Origin: JAWVZB01 sp033722375
GTDB taxonomy: Bacteria; Actinomycetota; Nitriliruptoria; Nitriliruptorales; Nitriliruptoraceae
DNA: 33,461 nucleotides
Assembly (NCBI GenBank): GCA_033722375.1
Contig: JAWVZB010000021.1
Span: 1-33,461, forward strand
Direction: 5' to 3'
Positions 7,315-14,160 of this stretch are shown one piece after another. A program made the translations under genes and the position numbers. Within the stretch, counting starts at the first letter, position 1. Each line of letters starts with the position of its first letter. The notes under the pieces were generated by a model. That model was not told the origin of the DNA. It worked only from the letters and a program-made list of their open reading frames with translations, and did not search any database.

Positions 7315-7755
7315 ATGCGCATCCTCGTCGCAGAGGACGACCCGGACGTCGGGAAGCTGCTCGACGTCGTGTTCCGGGGCTTCGACCACGAGGTCGACGT
7401 CGTCGAGGACGGCGCCGCAGCCATCAACGCTCTCGAACGAGCCAGCTACGACGTGGCGGTCGTGGACGTGATGATGCCGAAGGTGGACGGCCTCGAGGTC
7501 ACCAAGCACATCCGTCGGCACGAGGCGGCCAAGGACCTGCCGGTCGTCATCCTCACCGCCAAGGGCAACGAGGAGGGCCACGTCCACGGCTACGACGCCG
7601 GGGCCGACGCCTACGTCACCAAGCCCTTCCGGCCGATCGAGCTCCACGACACCGTGCTCGAGGTCGTGGGTCGCAAGCCCAGTGAGCGGCACCGGGTGCG
7701 GCAGCAGGAGCGCGCCAAGGCCGAGTTCCTCCGCAAGCTCGAGAACCGCTTCTGA
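7315..7755 (+). CDS. Single-domain response regulator (receiver) with basic helical tail
   Basis: A 146-residue CheY-like receiver. The acidic pocket is D8/D9 (LVAEDDP), the phospho-acceptor is D51 (VAVVDVMMPKVDG), T81 is in VVILTAKG, and K103 is in YVTKPF. No DNA-binding output domain follows. The last ~28 residues (RKPSERHRVRQQERAKAE and on) form a charged, probably helical extension. No histidine kinase is adjacent; the nearest is at 14.2-16.1 kb on the other strand. The ATG at 7315 matches the canonical MRILVAEDD start, but its Shine-Dalgarno is weak (GGGAG about 13 bp upstream). It is divergent from the riboswitch-controlled symporter. Confidence 0.9.
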   Translation: MRILVAEDDPDVGKLLDVVFRGFDHEVDVVEDGAAAINALERASYDVAVVDVMMPKVDGLEVTKHIRRHEAAKDLPVVILTAKGNEEGHVHGYDAGADAYVTKPFRPIELHDTVLEVVGRKPSERHRVRQQERAKAEFLRKLENRF

Positions 7756-7762
7756 CGCCTGC

Positions 7763-7789
7763 CCGCTCCGCCCCCGGGTTGCGGAGCGG
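7763..7789 (+). terminator. Terminator hairpin after the response regulator
   Basis: CCGCTCCGC (7763-7771) and GCGGAGCGG (7781-7789) form a perfect 9-bp stem with a 9-nt loop, 8 bp after the response-regulator stop. It is followed by an A-rich rather than T-rich stretch. It separates the gene from tRNA-Ala. Confidence 0.6.
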
Positions 7790-7812
7790 CACAGATACGC
7801 TCGGCCGGCCCC

Positions 7813-7888
7813 GGGCCCGTAGCTCAGTTGGCAGAGCACCTGCTTTGCAAGCAGGGGGTCGTCGGTTCGAATCCGATCGGGTCCACCA
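7813..7888 (+). tRNA. tRNA-Ala (anticodon TGC), CCA encoded
   Basis: A 76-nt cloverleaf. The acceptor GGGCCCG pairs with CGGGTCC and includes the G3-U70 wobble that is the identity element for alanyl-tRNA synthetase. The D-arm is GCTCAGTTGGCAGAGC, the anticodon stem-loop CCTGCTTTGCAAGCAGG carries TGC, the T-arm contains GGTTCGAATCC, and 3' ACCA is encoded. In many bacteria tRNA-Ala(TGC) follows tRNA-Ile(GAT); here the Ile gene is about 15 kb away on the other strand. Confidence 0.98.
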
Positions 7889-8009
7889 CCGCCAGCACTA
7901 GCGCCCCGCCGCAGAACGTCGCAACCGGACCGGGATCCCGGACCGAGCGCGACGACTCTCCCGGACAGCCGGCGGCTGTTCCTTCGGGCAGTTGACGATT
8001 GCAGTGATA

Positions 8010-8020
8010 ACTGTAACAGT
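8010..8020. promoter_or_regulatory. ACTGT-A-ACAGT palindrome upstream of the membrane-protein gene
   Basis: A perfect 11-bp inverted repeat with a 1-nt centre lies in an AT-rich patch (7992-8025) that stands out in a very GC-rich context. It is followed by a further half-site (CTGT at about 8025) and preceded by a TTGACG hexamer at 7992. A second ACAGTA occurs in the MerR/hydrolase spacer at 10838. It is a plausible operator or promoter region for the gene starting at 8049; no regulator can be assigned. Confidence 0.4.
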
Positions 8021-8048
8021 ATTGCTGTCGCGACCGAAGGCCCCTCCT

Positions 8049-9863
8049 GTGCCCCTGCCGCTCGCCCACGGCGCACCTGCCGGCGGCGCTGCGCTCCGAG
8101 AGGTGCTGATCGCCACCGGGGTGGGCGCCGCCGCGCTGGTGGCGTTCGCCGTGTTCGCGTGGGCGCACCGAACGGGGCGCATCCGCTGGTACCGGGACAT
8201 CGAGCGGTTCTCCGAGCGCGTGTCCGGTCTGCCGGCGTGGGCTGCCATCCCCCTGACGGTGGCGGGCGTGTCGCTGATCATCGCCGTGTTCGGCTACTAC
8301 TGGGACGTCTCGACCCACATCGACAACGGCCGAGATGCCGGGCCGTTCGCGAACCCCTCCCACTACTTCATCCTCGTCGGCTTAGTGGGCATCGCGCTGG
8401 CGGGTGGGCTGTCGATCGTCTCGGGCTCCGAGCGGACGCGCTCGTCGGTGCGTCTCCGCGAGGGCTGGCACGCCCCGATCGGCGGCGTGCTCCTCGCCCT
8501 GTGCGGGGTCGTCGCACTCGCCGGGTTCCCGCTGGACGATCTGTGGCACCGGCTCTTCGGGCAGGACGTGACGCTCTGGGGTCCGACCCACATCCAGATG
8601 ATCGGCGGGGCGTCGCTGGCGACGTTGGCGCTGTGGGTCCTGTCGGTCGAGGCCCGCCGGATCGGCAACCCCCGCGCATGGACCAGGCGGTTCGCCGACG
8701 TGGCCCTGGCGGGTGGCTTCCTCCTCGGCCTCTCGACGCTCCAGGGCGAGTTCGACTTCGGCGTGCCGCAGTTCCGGCTGCTCTACCACCCGGTGCTCGT
8801 GATGTTCGCCGCCGGGCTCGGACTCGTGACCGCACGGATCCGCATCGGACGGGGCGGGGCGCTCTACGCGGTCGCGTTCTTCCTCGCGATCCGGGGCGCT
8901 CTCACCCTCGGCATCGGCGTCGGACTCGAGCGGGTGACGCTGCACTTCCCGCTCTACCTCGCCGAAGCCGCCCTGGTGGAGCTCGTGGCCCTGCGGGTGC
9001 GCCCCCACCGCCAGCTCACGTTCGGTGCGACCGCCGGCGCGGCCATCGGCACCGTCGGACTCGCCGCCGAATGGTTGTGGTCGCACCTGTGGATGCCACT
9101 GCCGTGGAACGCCGCTCTCGTCCCCGAGGTGCTGGTCGTCGCCCCGCTTGCCGCAGTCACCGGCGGGATGCTCGGTGGGTTCGCCGGGCGCGCGCTGCAG
9201 CCGGTTGGCGCCCCGCGACAGTCCGCCCGCAGCTGGGTGGCCGTGGTTGTCGGGGGCGGGGCGCTCCTGGCGCTGTTCTGGCCGCTGCCGATGCAGCCGC
9301 CGCCGGACGACCTGGCGGTGCGCATGGACCTCGAGCCGGCCACGGCCGGCGGTGGGGAGGCGGTCACCGCGACGCTGACGCTCTCACCCCGCGATGCCGC
9401 CGACGACCGCCCCGACTGGCTCACCGTCACCGCGTGGCAGGGCGCCGAGTGGCAGGACCGGCAGTCGATCGTCGACCACCTCGAGCGGGTCGAGCGGGGC
9501 GTCTACCGCACCACCCAGCCGATCCCGACCCACGGTGACTGGAAGGCGCTCGTGCGGTTCCACGACGGCCGCATCATGGCGGCCGCCCCGCTGTTCCTTC
9601 CCGCCGACGCGGTGATCGACGCCGAGGAGGTCCCCGCGACCGACGGCGCGACACGTGACTTCGTCTACGGGAAGACCCTGCTCCAGCGCGAGGCGAAGGA
9701 CGTGCCGCAGTCGCTGTGGAACGTCGGCTACGCCGTGCTGGCCGTCGTCATCGGGGCGTGGATCGGGGCAGTGGCGTGGGGCCTGCGACGGCTCCGACAC
9801 ACCCGCCCCGAGGACGGCACGCCGCACCAGGCCACGGACCGACAGCACGCCGACGTCCCCTGA
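8049..9863 (+). CDS. Uncharacterised polytopic membrane protein with C-terminal extracytoplasmic domain
   Basis: A protein of about 604 residues that I cannot assign to a named family. The first ~400 residues contain roughly ten hydrophobic helices. A conserved-looking polar stretch, GYYWDVSTHIDNGRD then FANPSHYFIL, lies between early helices, with further His/Trp/Asp residues in later loops (LWHRLFGQDVTLWGPTHIQ), suggestive of metal or heme ligation but unproven. Residues about 419-550 form a soluble domain (DDLAVRMDLEP to GDWKALVRFHDG) loosely like FixH/YtkA-type beta domains. A last helix at about 556-583 and an RRL-type basic tail follow. I choose GTG 8049, with GAAGG 8 bp upstream; an in-frame TTG at 7992 has no ribosome site and would place the palindrome in coding sequence. 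Confidence 0.75.
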   Translation: MPLPLAHGAPAGGAALREVLIATGVGAAALVAFAVFAWAHRTGRIRWYRDIERFSERVSGLPAWAAIPLTVAGVSLIIAVFGYYWDVSTHIDNGRDAGPFANPSHYFILVGLVGIALAGGLSIVSGSERTRSSVRLREGWHAPIGGVLLALCGVVALAGFPLDDLWHRLFGQDVTLWGPTHIQMIGGASLATLALWVLSVEARRIGNPRAWTRRFADVALAGGFLLGLSTLQGEFDFGVPQFRLLYHPVLVMFAAGLGLVTARIRIGRGGALYAVAFFLAIRGALTLGIGVGLERVTLHFPLYLAEAALVELVALRVRPHRQLTFGATAGAAIGTVGLAAEWLWSHLWMPLPWNAALVPEVLVVAPLAAVTGGMLGGFAGRALQPVGAPRQSARSWVAVVVGGGALLALFWPLPMQPPPDDLAVRMDLEPATAGGGEAVTATLTLSPRDAADDRPDWLTVTAWQGAEWQDRQSIVDHLERVERGVYRTTQPIPTHGDWKALVRFHDGRIMAAAPLFLPADAVIDAEEVPATDGATRDFVYGKTLLQREAKDVPQSLWNVGYAVLAVVIGAWIGAVAWGLRRLRHTRPEDGTPHQATDRQHADVP

Positions 9864-9878
9864 CGCCTCGCCGTCAGG
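9859..9878. terminator. Perfect hairpin containing both convergent stop codons
   Basis: CCTGACG (9859-9865) pairs with CGTCAGG (9872-9878) across a CCTCGC loop. The left arm contains the plus-strand TGA (9861-9863) and the right arm contains the minus-strand gene's stop (9874-9876). It probably acts as a compact bidirectional terminator; no T tract is present. Confidence 0.5.
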
Positions 9879-10776
9879 CGGTCTCGAGCCGCTCCGTCTT
9901 GAGCAGCTCGCCCCACTCCTCGCGCGGAACCGCCGCCGGCTCCGTCTCTTCCACGAACGCACCGACGTGCTCGGCGACCGTGCGGGGCGCGTCCAGATGG
10001 GGGAAGTGACCCGCATCGCGCAACACCCGCAGCCGGCTGCCGGGGATGGCCTCGTGGGCGTCGGTCGCGTGGGTCAGCGGGATGATGCGGTCCTTGGCAC
10101 CCCAGATCAAGAGCGTCGGAACGTGTTCGGCGAGGTAGAGCTTGTCGTTGGCCGAGATCCGCTGACCACCGAGGCCGATCGCGCCCCGCACGGTGCGGAG
10201 GAACGCCTGGCGCTGGGTCGGATCGGCGAGGTTGTCGAGCCCCCGCCACACCTCGGCCAGGTCGGTCCCGAAGCGGAGCCCGAGCCGCTGGAGGCCCCGC
10301 GACAGTGACGTGGCGAACTGCTTCACCGCATCGGTCGACAACAAGGCGATGACGGGATCAGCACCCGGGAGGGACGCCGCCCGCAGCAGCGGACTGACCT
10401 CGATCCCGAGACCGCCGGAGTCGATAAGCACGAGCCGGTCGGTCATCTCGGGGAACTGGTAGGCGAACTGGAGCGCGATCCCCCCGCCGAGCGAGTGGCC
10501 AACCAGGGTCGCGGAGTCGTGCCCCAGCAGGAGCATGAGGTCGCGAACCGTGGAGGCGTAGGCCCCCATCGAGTGGTCCCCCGGCGGGTTCTCGCTCTCG
10601 CCGTGGCCGGGCAGATCCACCGCGACGAGCCGTCCGGTGTCGAGGTGGCGCGAGAGCTGCTGCCACGTCGTCGAGTTCTGCGTGATGCCGTGGATCAGTA
10701 CCAGGACGGGCCCGTCGTCACCGGCGGTGCGGTAGACGACCCGGCGCCCGTGGATCGTGGCGACGTGCTTCTGCAT
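9874..10776 (-). CDS. Alpha/beta-fold hydrolase
   Basis: A 300-residue alpha/beta hydrolase. The oxyanion-hole motif is LIHGITQN (about 28-35), the nucleophile elbow G-H-S95-L-G-G-G, the acid region WGAKDRIIPL and the catalytic histidine DAGHFPHLDAP. The fold and length fit the broad esterase/haloalkane-dehalogenase/lactonase superfamily; the substrate cannot be inferred. The C-terminus (VEETEPAAVPREEWGEL) is an acidic tail. AGAGGGA lies about 8 bp before the ATG. It is transcribed divergently from the MerR-type regulator, with a shared 105-bp control region, so control by that regulator is likely. No signal peptide is seen. Confidence 0.88.
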   Translation of the reverse strand: MQKHVATIHGRRVVYRTAGDDGPVLVLIHGITQNSTTWQQLSRHLDTGRLVAVDLPGHGESENPPGDHSMGAYASTVRDLMLLLGHDSATLVGHSLGGGIALQFAYQFPEMTDRLVLIDSGGLGIEVSPLLRAASLPGADPVIALLSTDAVKQFATSLSRGLQRLGLRFGTDLAEVWRGLDNLADPTQRQAFLRTVRGAIGLGGQRISANDKLYLAEHVPTLLIWGAKDRIIPLTHATDAHEAIPGSRLRVLRDAGHFPHLDAPRTVAEHVGAFVEETEPAAVPREEWGELLKTERLETA

Positions 10777-10831
10777 GGTGGATTCCCTCTGGGTCGGCGG
10801 GATCGGTGGCGGTTCGGCTCCCAACCGCACA

Positions 10832-10865
10832 ACCGTTACAGTAGATGCTGCAAGGGTACGGTCAA
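10832..10865. promoter_or_regulatory. Overlapping divergent promoters with ACCGT/ACGGT inverted repeat (putative MerR-type operator)
   Basis: Minus strand: TTGACC (complement of 10860-10865), a 16-bp spacer and TACTGT (complement of 10838-10843) form a good promoter reading into the hydrolase. Plus strand: TACGGT (10857-10862) is a matching -10 hexamer, with GTTACA/TTACAG at about 10835-10841 as a weak -35, reading into the regulator gene. ACCGT (10832-10836) and ACGGT (10858-10862) form an inverted repeat spanning both. MerR proteins usually bind dyads between promoter hexamers. Confidence 0.5.
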
Positions 10866-10881
10866 CGCGAGGAGGGTGTCC

Positions 10882-11652
10882 GTGCGTCGACGGCAGCGCT
10901 ACACGATCGACGAGCTGGCGGCGGAGACGGGGGTCGCCACCCGGTCGATCCGCTACTACCAGACCCTCGGACTCCTGCCGTCTCCGGCCGTCGAAGGACG
11001 CACCGGCTTCTACGACGGCACCCACGTGGAACGGCTCGAGCTCATCAAGGAGCTCCAGAGCGAAGGCCTCAACCTCCAGGCCATCGGCTGGCTGATCGGC
11101 GGGGCAGGTCAGGTCGACTCCCGGGAGCTGCGCCGGCTCAAGCACGCGATGCTGGACGGCTGGATGGCCGCCGAGCCGAAGGACCAGACCACCGACGAGG
11201 TGCTCGCGGCGTTCGGCGAGGACAGCCTCGACGCCGAGACCGTACGACGGGCCCAGGAGCTGCGGCTCGTCGAGGCCACCGACGACCCCGACCGCTGGCG
11301 GGTGATCCTCCCGGAGGTGCTGGCCGCCGGTCAGGAGCTCGCGCAGGTCGGCATGGAGATGTCCCCCGATCGGGCGCTGGACGTGCTCGCCGAGATGCGC
11401 GCGCACACCCGCGCCATCGCCGACGCCTTCGTGGAGCTGTTCGACGAGACCGTGCTCGCCCCGTGGGACGCGCGTGGACGGCCCGACGACGAGTGGCCCG
11501 CGGTCCGCGCCGCCATCGACCGCATGCGGCCGCTCGCGAGCGAAGCGGTCCTGAGCGTGTTCCAGCAGGCCATGGCCGAGGCGGTCGCCGACCAGCTCGG
11601 CGACATGCAGCCTGCCGACGCAGCCGGCGGCGACACCGGCCGCGCACCCTGA
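10882..11652 (+). CDS. MerR-family transcriptional regulator
   Basis: A 256-residue regulator. The winged HTH is N-terminal: RYTIDELAAETGVATRSIRYYQTLGLLP, then GRTGFYDGTHVERLELIKELQSEGLNLQAIG, the classical MerR pattern. The helical C-terminal ~170 residues (including the E-L-R-L-V-E-A-T-D-D-P-D-R-W segment) carry no cysteine cluster, so a metal-sensing subtype is unlikely; it probably senses a small organic molecule or lipid. GTG 10882 is chosen because GAGGAGGG lies 6-7 bp upstream and the HTH begins at once; an in-frame ATG far upstream would overlap the divergent hydrolase gene. The likely target is that hydrolase. Confidence 0.9.
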   Translation: MRRRQRYTIDELAAETGVATRSIRYYQTLGLLPSPAVEGRTGFYDGTHVERLELIKELQSEGLNLQAIGWLIGGAGQVDSRELRRLKHAMLDGWMAAEPKDQTTDEVLAAFGEDSLDAETVRRAQELRLVEATDDPDRWRVILPEVLAAGQELAQVGMEMSPDRALDVLAEMRAHTRAIADAFVELFDETVLAPWDARGRPDDEWPAVRAAIDRMRPLASEAVLSVFQQAMAEAVADQLGDMQPADAAGGDTGRAP

Positions 11653-11653
11653 T

Positions 11654-11668
11654 CCGGCAACCTGCCGG
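11654..11668 (+). terminator. Small hairpin just after the MerR-type gene
   Basis: CCGGC (11654-11658) and GCCGG (11664-11668) flank an AACCT loop, starting 2 bp after the stop codon. The stem is short and lacks a T tract, so read-through into the esterase gene 92 bp downstream is possible. Confidence 0.25.
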
Positions 11669-11744
11669 CAGCAGGAGGCAGGACCAGCGCCGTCGAAGTT
11701 CACGTCTGTACCCCGTCACGAGCCCCCCACATCCTGGAGCCGTC

Positions 11745-14147
11745 GTGGAACGCGCACCCCTCCGGCAGCTACTCGCCTCGGTGGCACTCGCCGCGGTCGC
11801 GGCCGTCGTCCTCACACCGCCCGTCGCCGCTCAGGACGATCCCGCCGCGGGCTCCCTGCCGCAGGTGTCGAGCGGCGCGCGTCCCGGCCCGGACGTGCTC
11901 TACGCGCAGCGCCCCGACCTGCCCCAGCTCGAGAACCACCACTCGCGGTTCACCGCCAGCCCGCTGCTGGTGTCGGGCACCGACGCCTACGTGAGCGGTG
12001 AGTACCTCTACCAGGACCACCTGTTCGACGACTACGGCTCCGACACGGACGCGCAGGGCAGCACCAGCTCGCTGTCGGCCCGGGCCGGCGACATCACCTA
12101 CCCCACCGATGTCGAGCGCTACGGCGGCAACGCCGCCGACCTCGTCGAGTTCCGGATCTCGGTCGGCCCCGACGACGTGATGTACCGCTTCACGCTGAAC
12201 ACCATGCTCGCCGCCGACGCCACGATCGTGGCGGTCGCGTTCGACACCGATCAAGACGCCACCACCGGCAGCGCCGAGCTGCCTGGTGACCCCAACGCTG
12301 CCTTCCCCGGCACGGACGAGGCCATCGTCGCCTGGGGCACCGGCGCCGAGCATCACGACCTCAGCGGGGCGTCGTCTGTCACCACCGATCTGGACGTGAG
12401 CGCCGACCTCGACGCGAACCAGATCACGGTGACCGTCCCCCGCACCGTGTCCGACCCCACCGGAACCTGGACCACGACCCTGGCGGTCGGGCTGCACGAC
12501 GGCAGCGGGGGGTGGTTGCTGCCGGGGTCGGAGGCATCCGAGGACCAGCCGGGCGGCGCCGATCTCGCCGATCCGAACCCGACGGGGATCTTCAACGTCG
12601 GGTTCCGGTTCGACGAGCCTTACGTCACCGACAACGTCCCGCCGGACGCGCAGCAGTCCGTGTCCCTGCGCAACAAGACGCCGACGGACTTCGCCCACGC
12701 CATCGACTTCGCGGCGCTCGACGCGGGCGAGAACCGCACGACGGTTCCTGCGACCGGCCACATGGTGCGGCTCTTCCCCTCGCGACTCGACCTCGGGGAA
12801 GGCCGGAACCTCGACGCCTTCCCCGCCTACCTCAGCCCTCTCCAGCCCTACTCGCTGTACGTGCCCAGCACCTACGAGCCGGGCAGCCCGGCGGGGTTCA
12901 CCCTCAACCTGCACTCGCTCGGACAGGAGCACTGGCAGTACAACGGCTCCACCGGCATCCAGCAGCTCGGCGAGCAGCGCGGACACCTCGTGGCCACCCC
13001 GATGGCCCGCGGGCCCGACGGCTGGTACCAGGCCGAGGCCGAGTACGACGTCTTCGAGGTCTGGAACGACGTCGCGTTCCACTACGACCTCGACCCCGAC
13101 CACGCCGCCACCGCCGGCTACTCGATGGGCGGCTACGGGACCTACCGCCTCGGTGGGCTCTACCCCGACCTGTTCGGCGCCGCGTTCACGACCGTCGGCC
13201 CGCCGGGCGACGGGATCTGGCTGCCGCCGGCGCCCCCGACGGGCGGTGCCGAGACGCTGTCGAACCTGTGGCTCGAGAACGTCCGCAACGTCCCCTACCT
13301 CAACCTCGCCGCCGCGCAGGACGAGCTCGTGCCGATCGCCGGCCCCCGCGCCCAGAACCTCGGGGCGCCCGAGCATGGCATCGACGGGTTCGAGCAGTAC
13401 GGCTACCGCTACCGGTTCCGGGTCTACCCGACCGCCGAGCACTTCACGATCGCGGTGCTGGACTACGACGTCGAGGGAGCCGTGGAGTTCCTCGGAGACA
13501 GCGCGGTCGATCGCGAGCCCGTCCACGTGACGTTCTCCTACCTCCCCGCGACGGACGTGCCCGAGCTCGGACTGGTCCACGACCACGCCTACTGGGTCTC
13601 CGACGTTGAGCTCGCGGACACGTCCGCGGAGCTCGCCGAGGCCACGGTCGATGCGTTCAGCCACGGATCCGGGCTCGGTGACCCCGAGGCCACCCGCGTG
13701 GAAGGCGCAGGGGTGGATCCGCTCGAGTACACGATGGTCGGGCTCGAGTGGGGCGACCCCCCTTCGATCGCGCCACAGAACCTGCTCGATCTGGGCCTGA
13801 CGAACGTCGGGTCGGTGCGGCTGGACCTCGACCGTGCCGCGCTGGATCCGACCGAGGTGCTGACCCTTTCCATCACCGCCGACAGCCACGGCGAGGTGCT
13901 GCTCGACGGCGCGTTCCCGGTCGGGACCCGCGTGTTCCGCGACGGGGAGCTCCTCGCCGGGGCCAGTGCCGGCCCCACCGGAGCCGAGATCCCGGTCGTG
14001 GACGGCGAGCAGGAAGTCGTGCTCCGCCCCGCCAGTGCGGCGGGCGGTAGCGACGACGGCGCAGACGGGTTGCCCGCCACGGGCGGTGGCGTGGCGGTCG
14101 GGGCGTTGCTCCTGCTGTCGGTGCTCGCGACCCGCACGCGGCGCTGA
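11745..14147 (+). CDS. Secreted, LPXTG-type wall-anchored esterase-like protein
   Basis: An 800-residue protein. The N-terminal signal peptide (LRQLLASVALAAVAAVVL, then TPPVAAQDD) implies export. Residues about 80-300 form a beta-rich region (DDVMYRFTLNTM, AVAFDTDQDATTGS). An alpha/beta-hydrolase domain follows with nucleophile S460 in AGYSMGGYGTYR, a candidate acid in AAQDELVPI and histidine in TAEHFTI; it resembles PHB-depolymerase/feruloyl-esterase-type domains. The C-terminus is a sortase signal: L776-P-A-T-G-G, a hydrophobic stretch GVAVGALLLLSVLA and the tail RTRR. GTG 11745 has GGAG 5 bp upstream; the same frame stays open far upstream over merR but that part is a shadow. The substrate is unknown; polyester or cell-wall ester hydrolysis is plausible. 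It converges on the histidine kinase. Confidence 0.82.
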   Translation: MERAPLRQLLASVALAAVAAVVLTPPVAAQDDPAAGSLPQVSSGARPGPDVLYAQRPDLPQLENHHSRFTASPLLVSGTDAYVSGEYLYQDHLFDDYGSDTDAQGSTSSLSARAGDITYPTDVERYGGNAADLVEFRISVGPDDVMYRFTLNTMLAADATIVAVAFDTDQDATTGSAELPGDPNAAFPGTDEAIVAWGTGAEHHDLSGASSVTTDLDVSADLDANQITVTVPRTVSDPTGTWTTTLAVGLHDGSGGWLLPGSEASEDQPGGADLADPNPTGIFNVGFRFDEPYVTDNVPPDAQQSVSLRNKTPTDFAHAIDFAALDAGENRTTVPATGHMVRLFPSRLDLGEGRNLDAFPAYLSPLQPYSLYVPSTYEPGSPAGFTLNLHSLGQEHWQYNGSTGIQQLGEQRGHLVATPMARGPDGWYQAEAEYDVFEVWNDVAFHYDLDPDHAATAGYSMGGYGTYRLGGLYPDLFGAAFTTVGPPGDGIWLPPAPPTGGAETLSNLWLENVRNVPYLNLAAAQDELVPIAGPRAQNLGAPEHGIDGFEQYGYRYRFRVYPTAEHFTIAVLDYDVEGAVEFLGDSAVDREPVHVTFSYLPATDVPELGLVHDHAYWVSDVELADTSAELAEATVDAFSHGSGLGDPEATRVEGAGVDPLEYTMVGLEWGDPPSIAPQNLLDLGLTNVGSVRLDLDRAALDPTEVLTLSITADSHGEVLLDGAFPVGTRVFRDGELLAGASAGPTGAEIPVVDGEQEVVLRPASAAGGSDDGADGLPATGGGVAVGALLLLSVLATRTRR

Positions 14148-14160
14148 CCGCGACGGTCAG
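14144..14160. terminator. Perfect hairpin containing both convergent stop codons
   Basis: CTGACCG (14144-14150) pairs with CGGTCAG (14154-14160) across CGA. The left arm carries the esterase TGA (14145-14147) and the right arm the histidine-kinase stop (14157-14159). The design matches the hairpin at 9859-9878 but the sequence differs, so it is not a copied repeat. Confidence 0.5.

Noticed and set aside
7992..8048. TTG 7992 as start of the polytopic membrane protein
   Set aside because: No Shine-Dalgarno upstream and the palindrome would be coding; GTG 8049 has GAAGG at suitable spacing.
10845..11744. Extension of the esterase frame upstream across the MerR-type gene
   Set aside because: The extension is Arg/Pro-rich shadow of merR; the signal peptide and Shine-Dalgarno place the start at 11745.
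11769..13889. 706-codon open frame antisense to the LPXTG esterase
   Set aside because: Composition is typical of an antisense shadow (VGRVEV/HV repeats) and the plus frame has clear domains and anchor motif.
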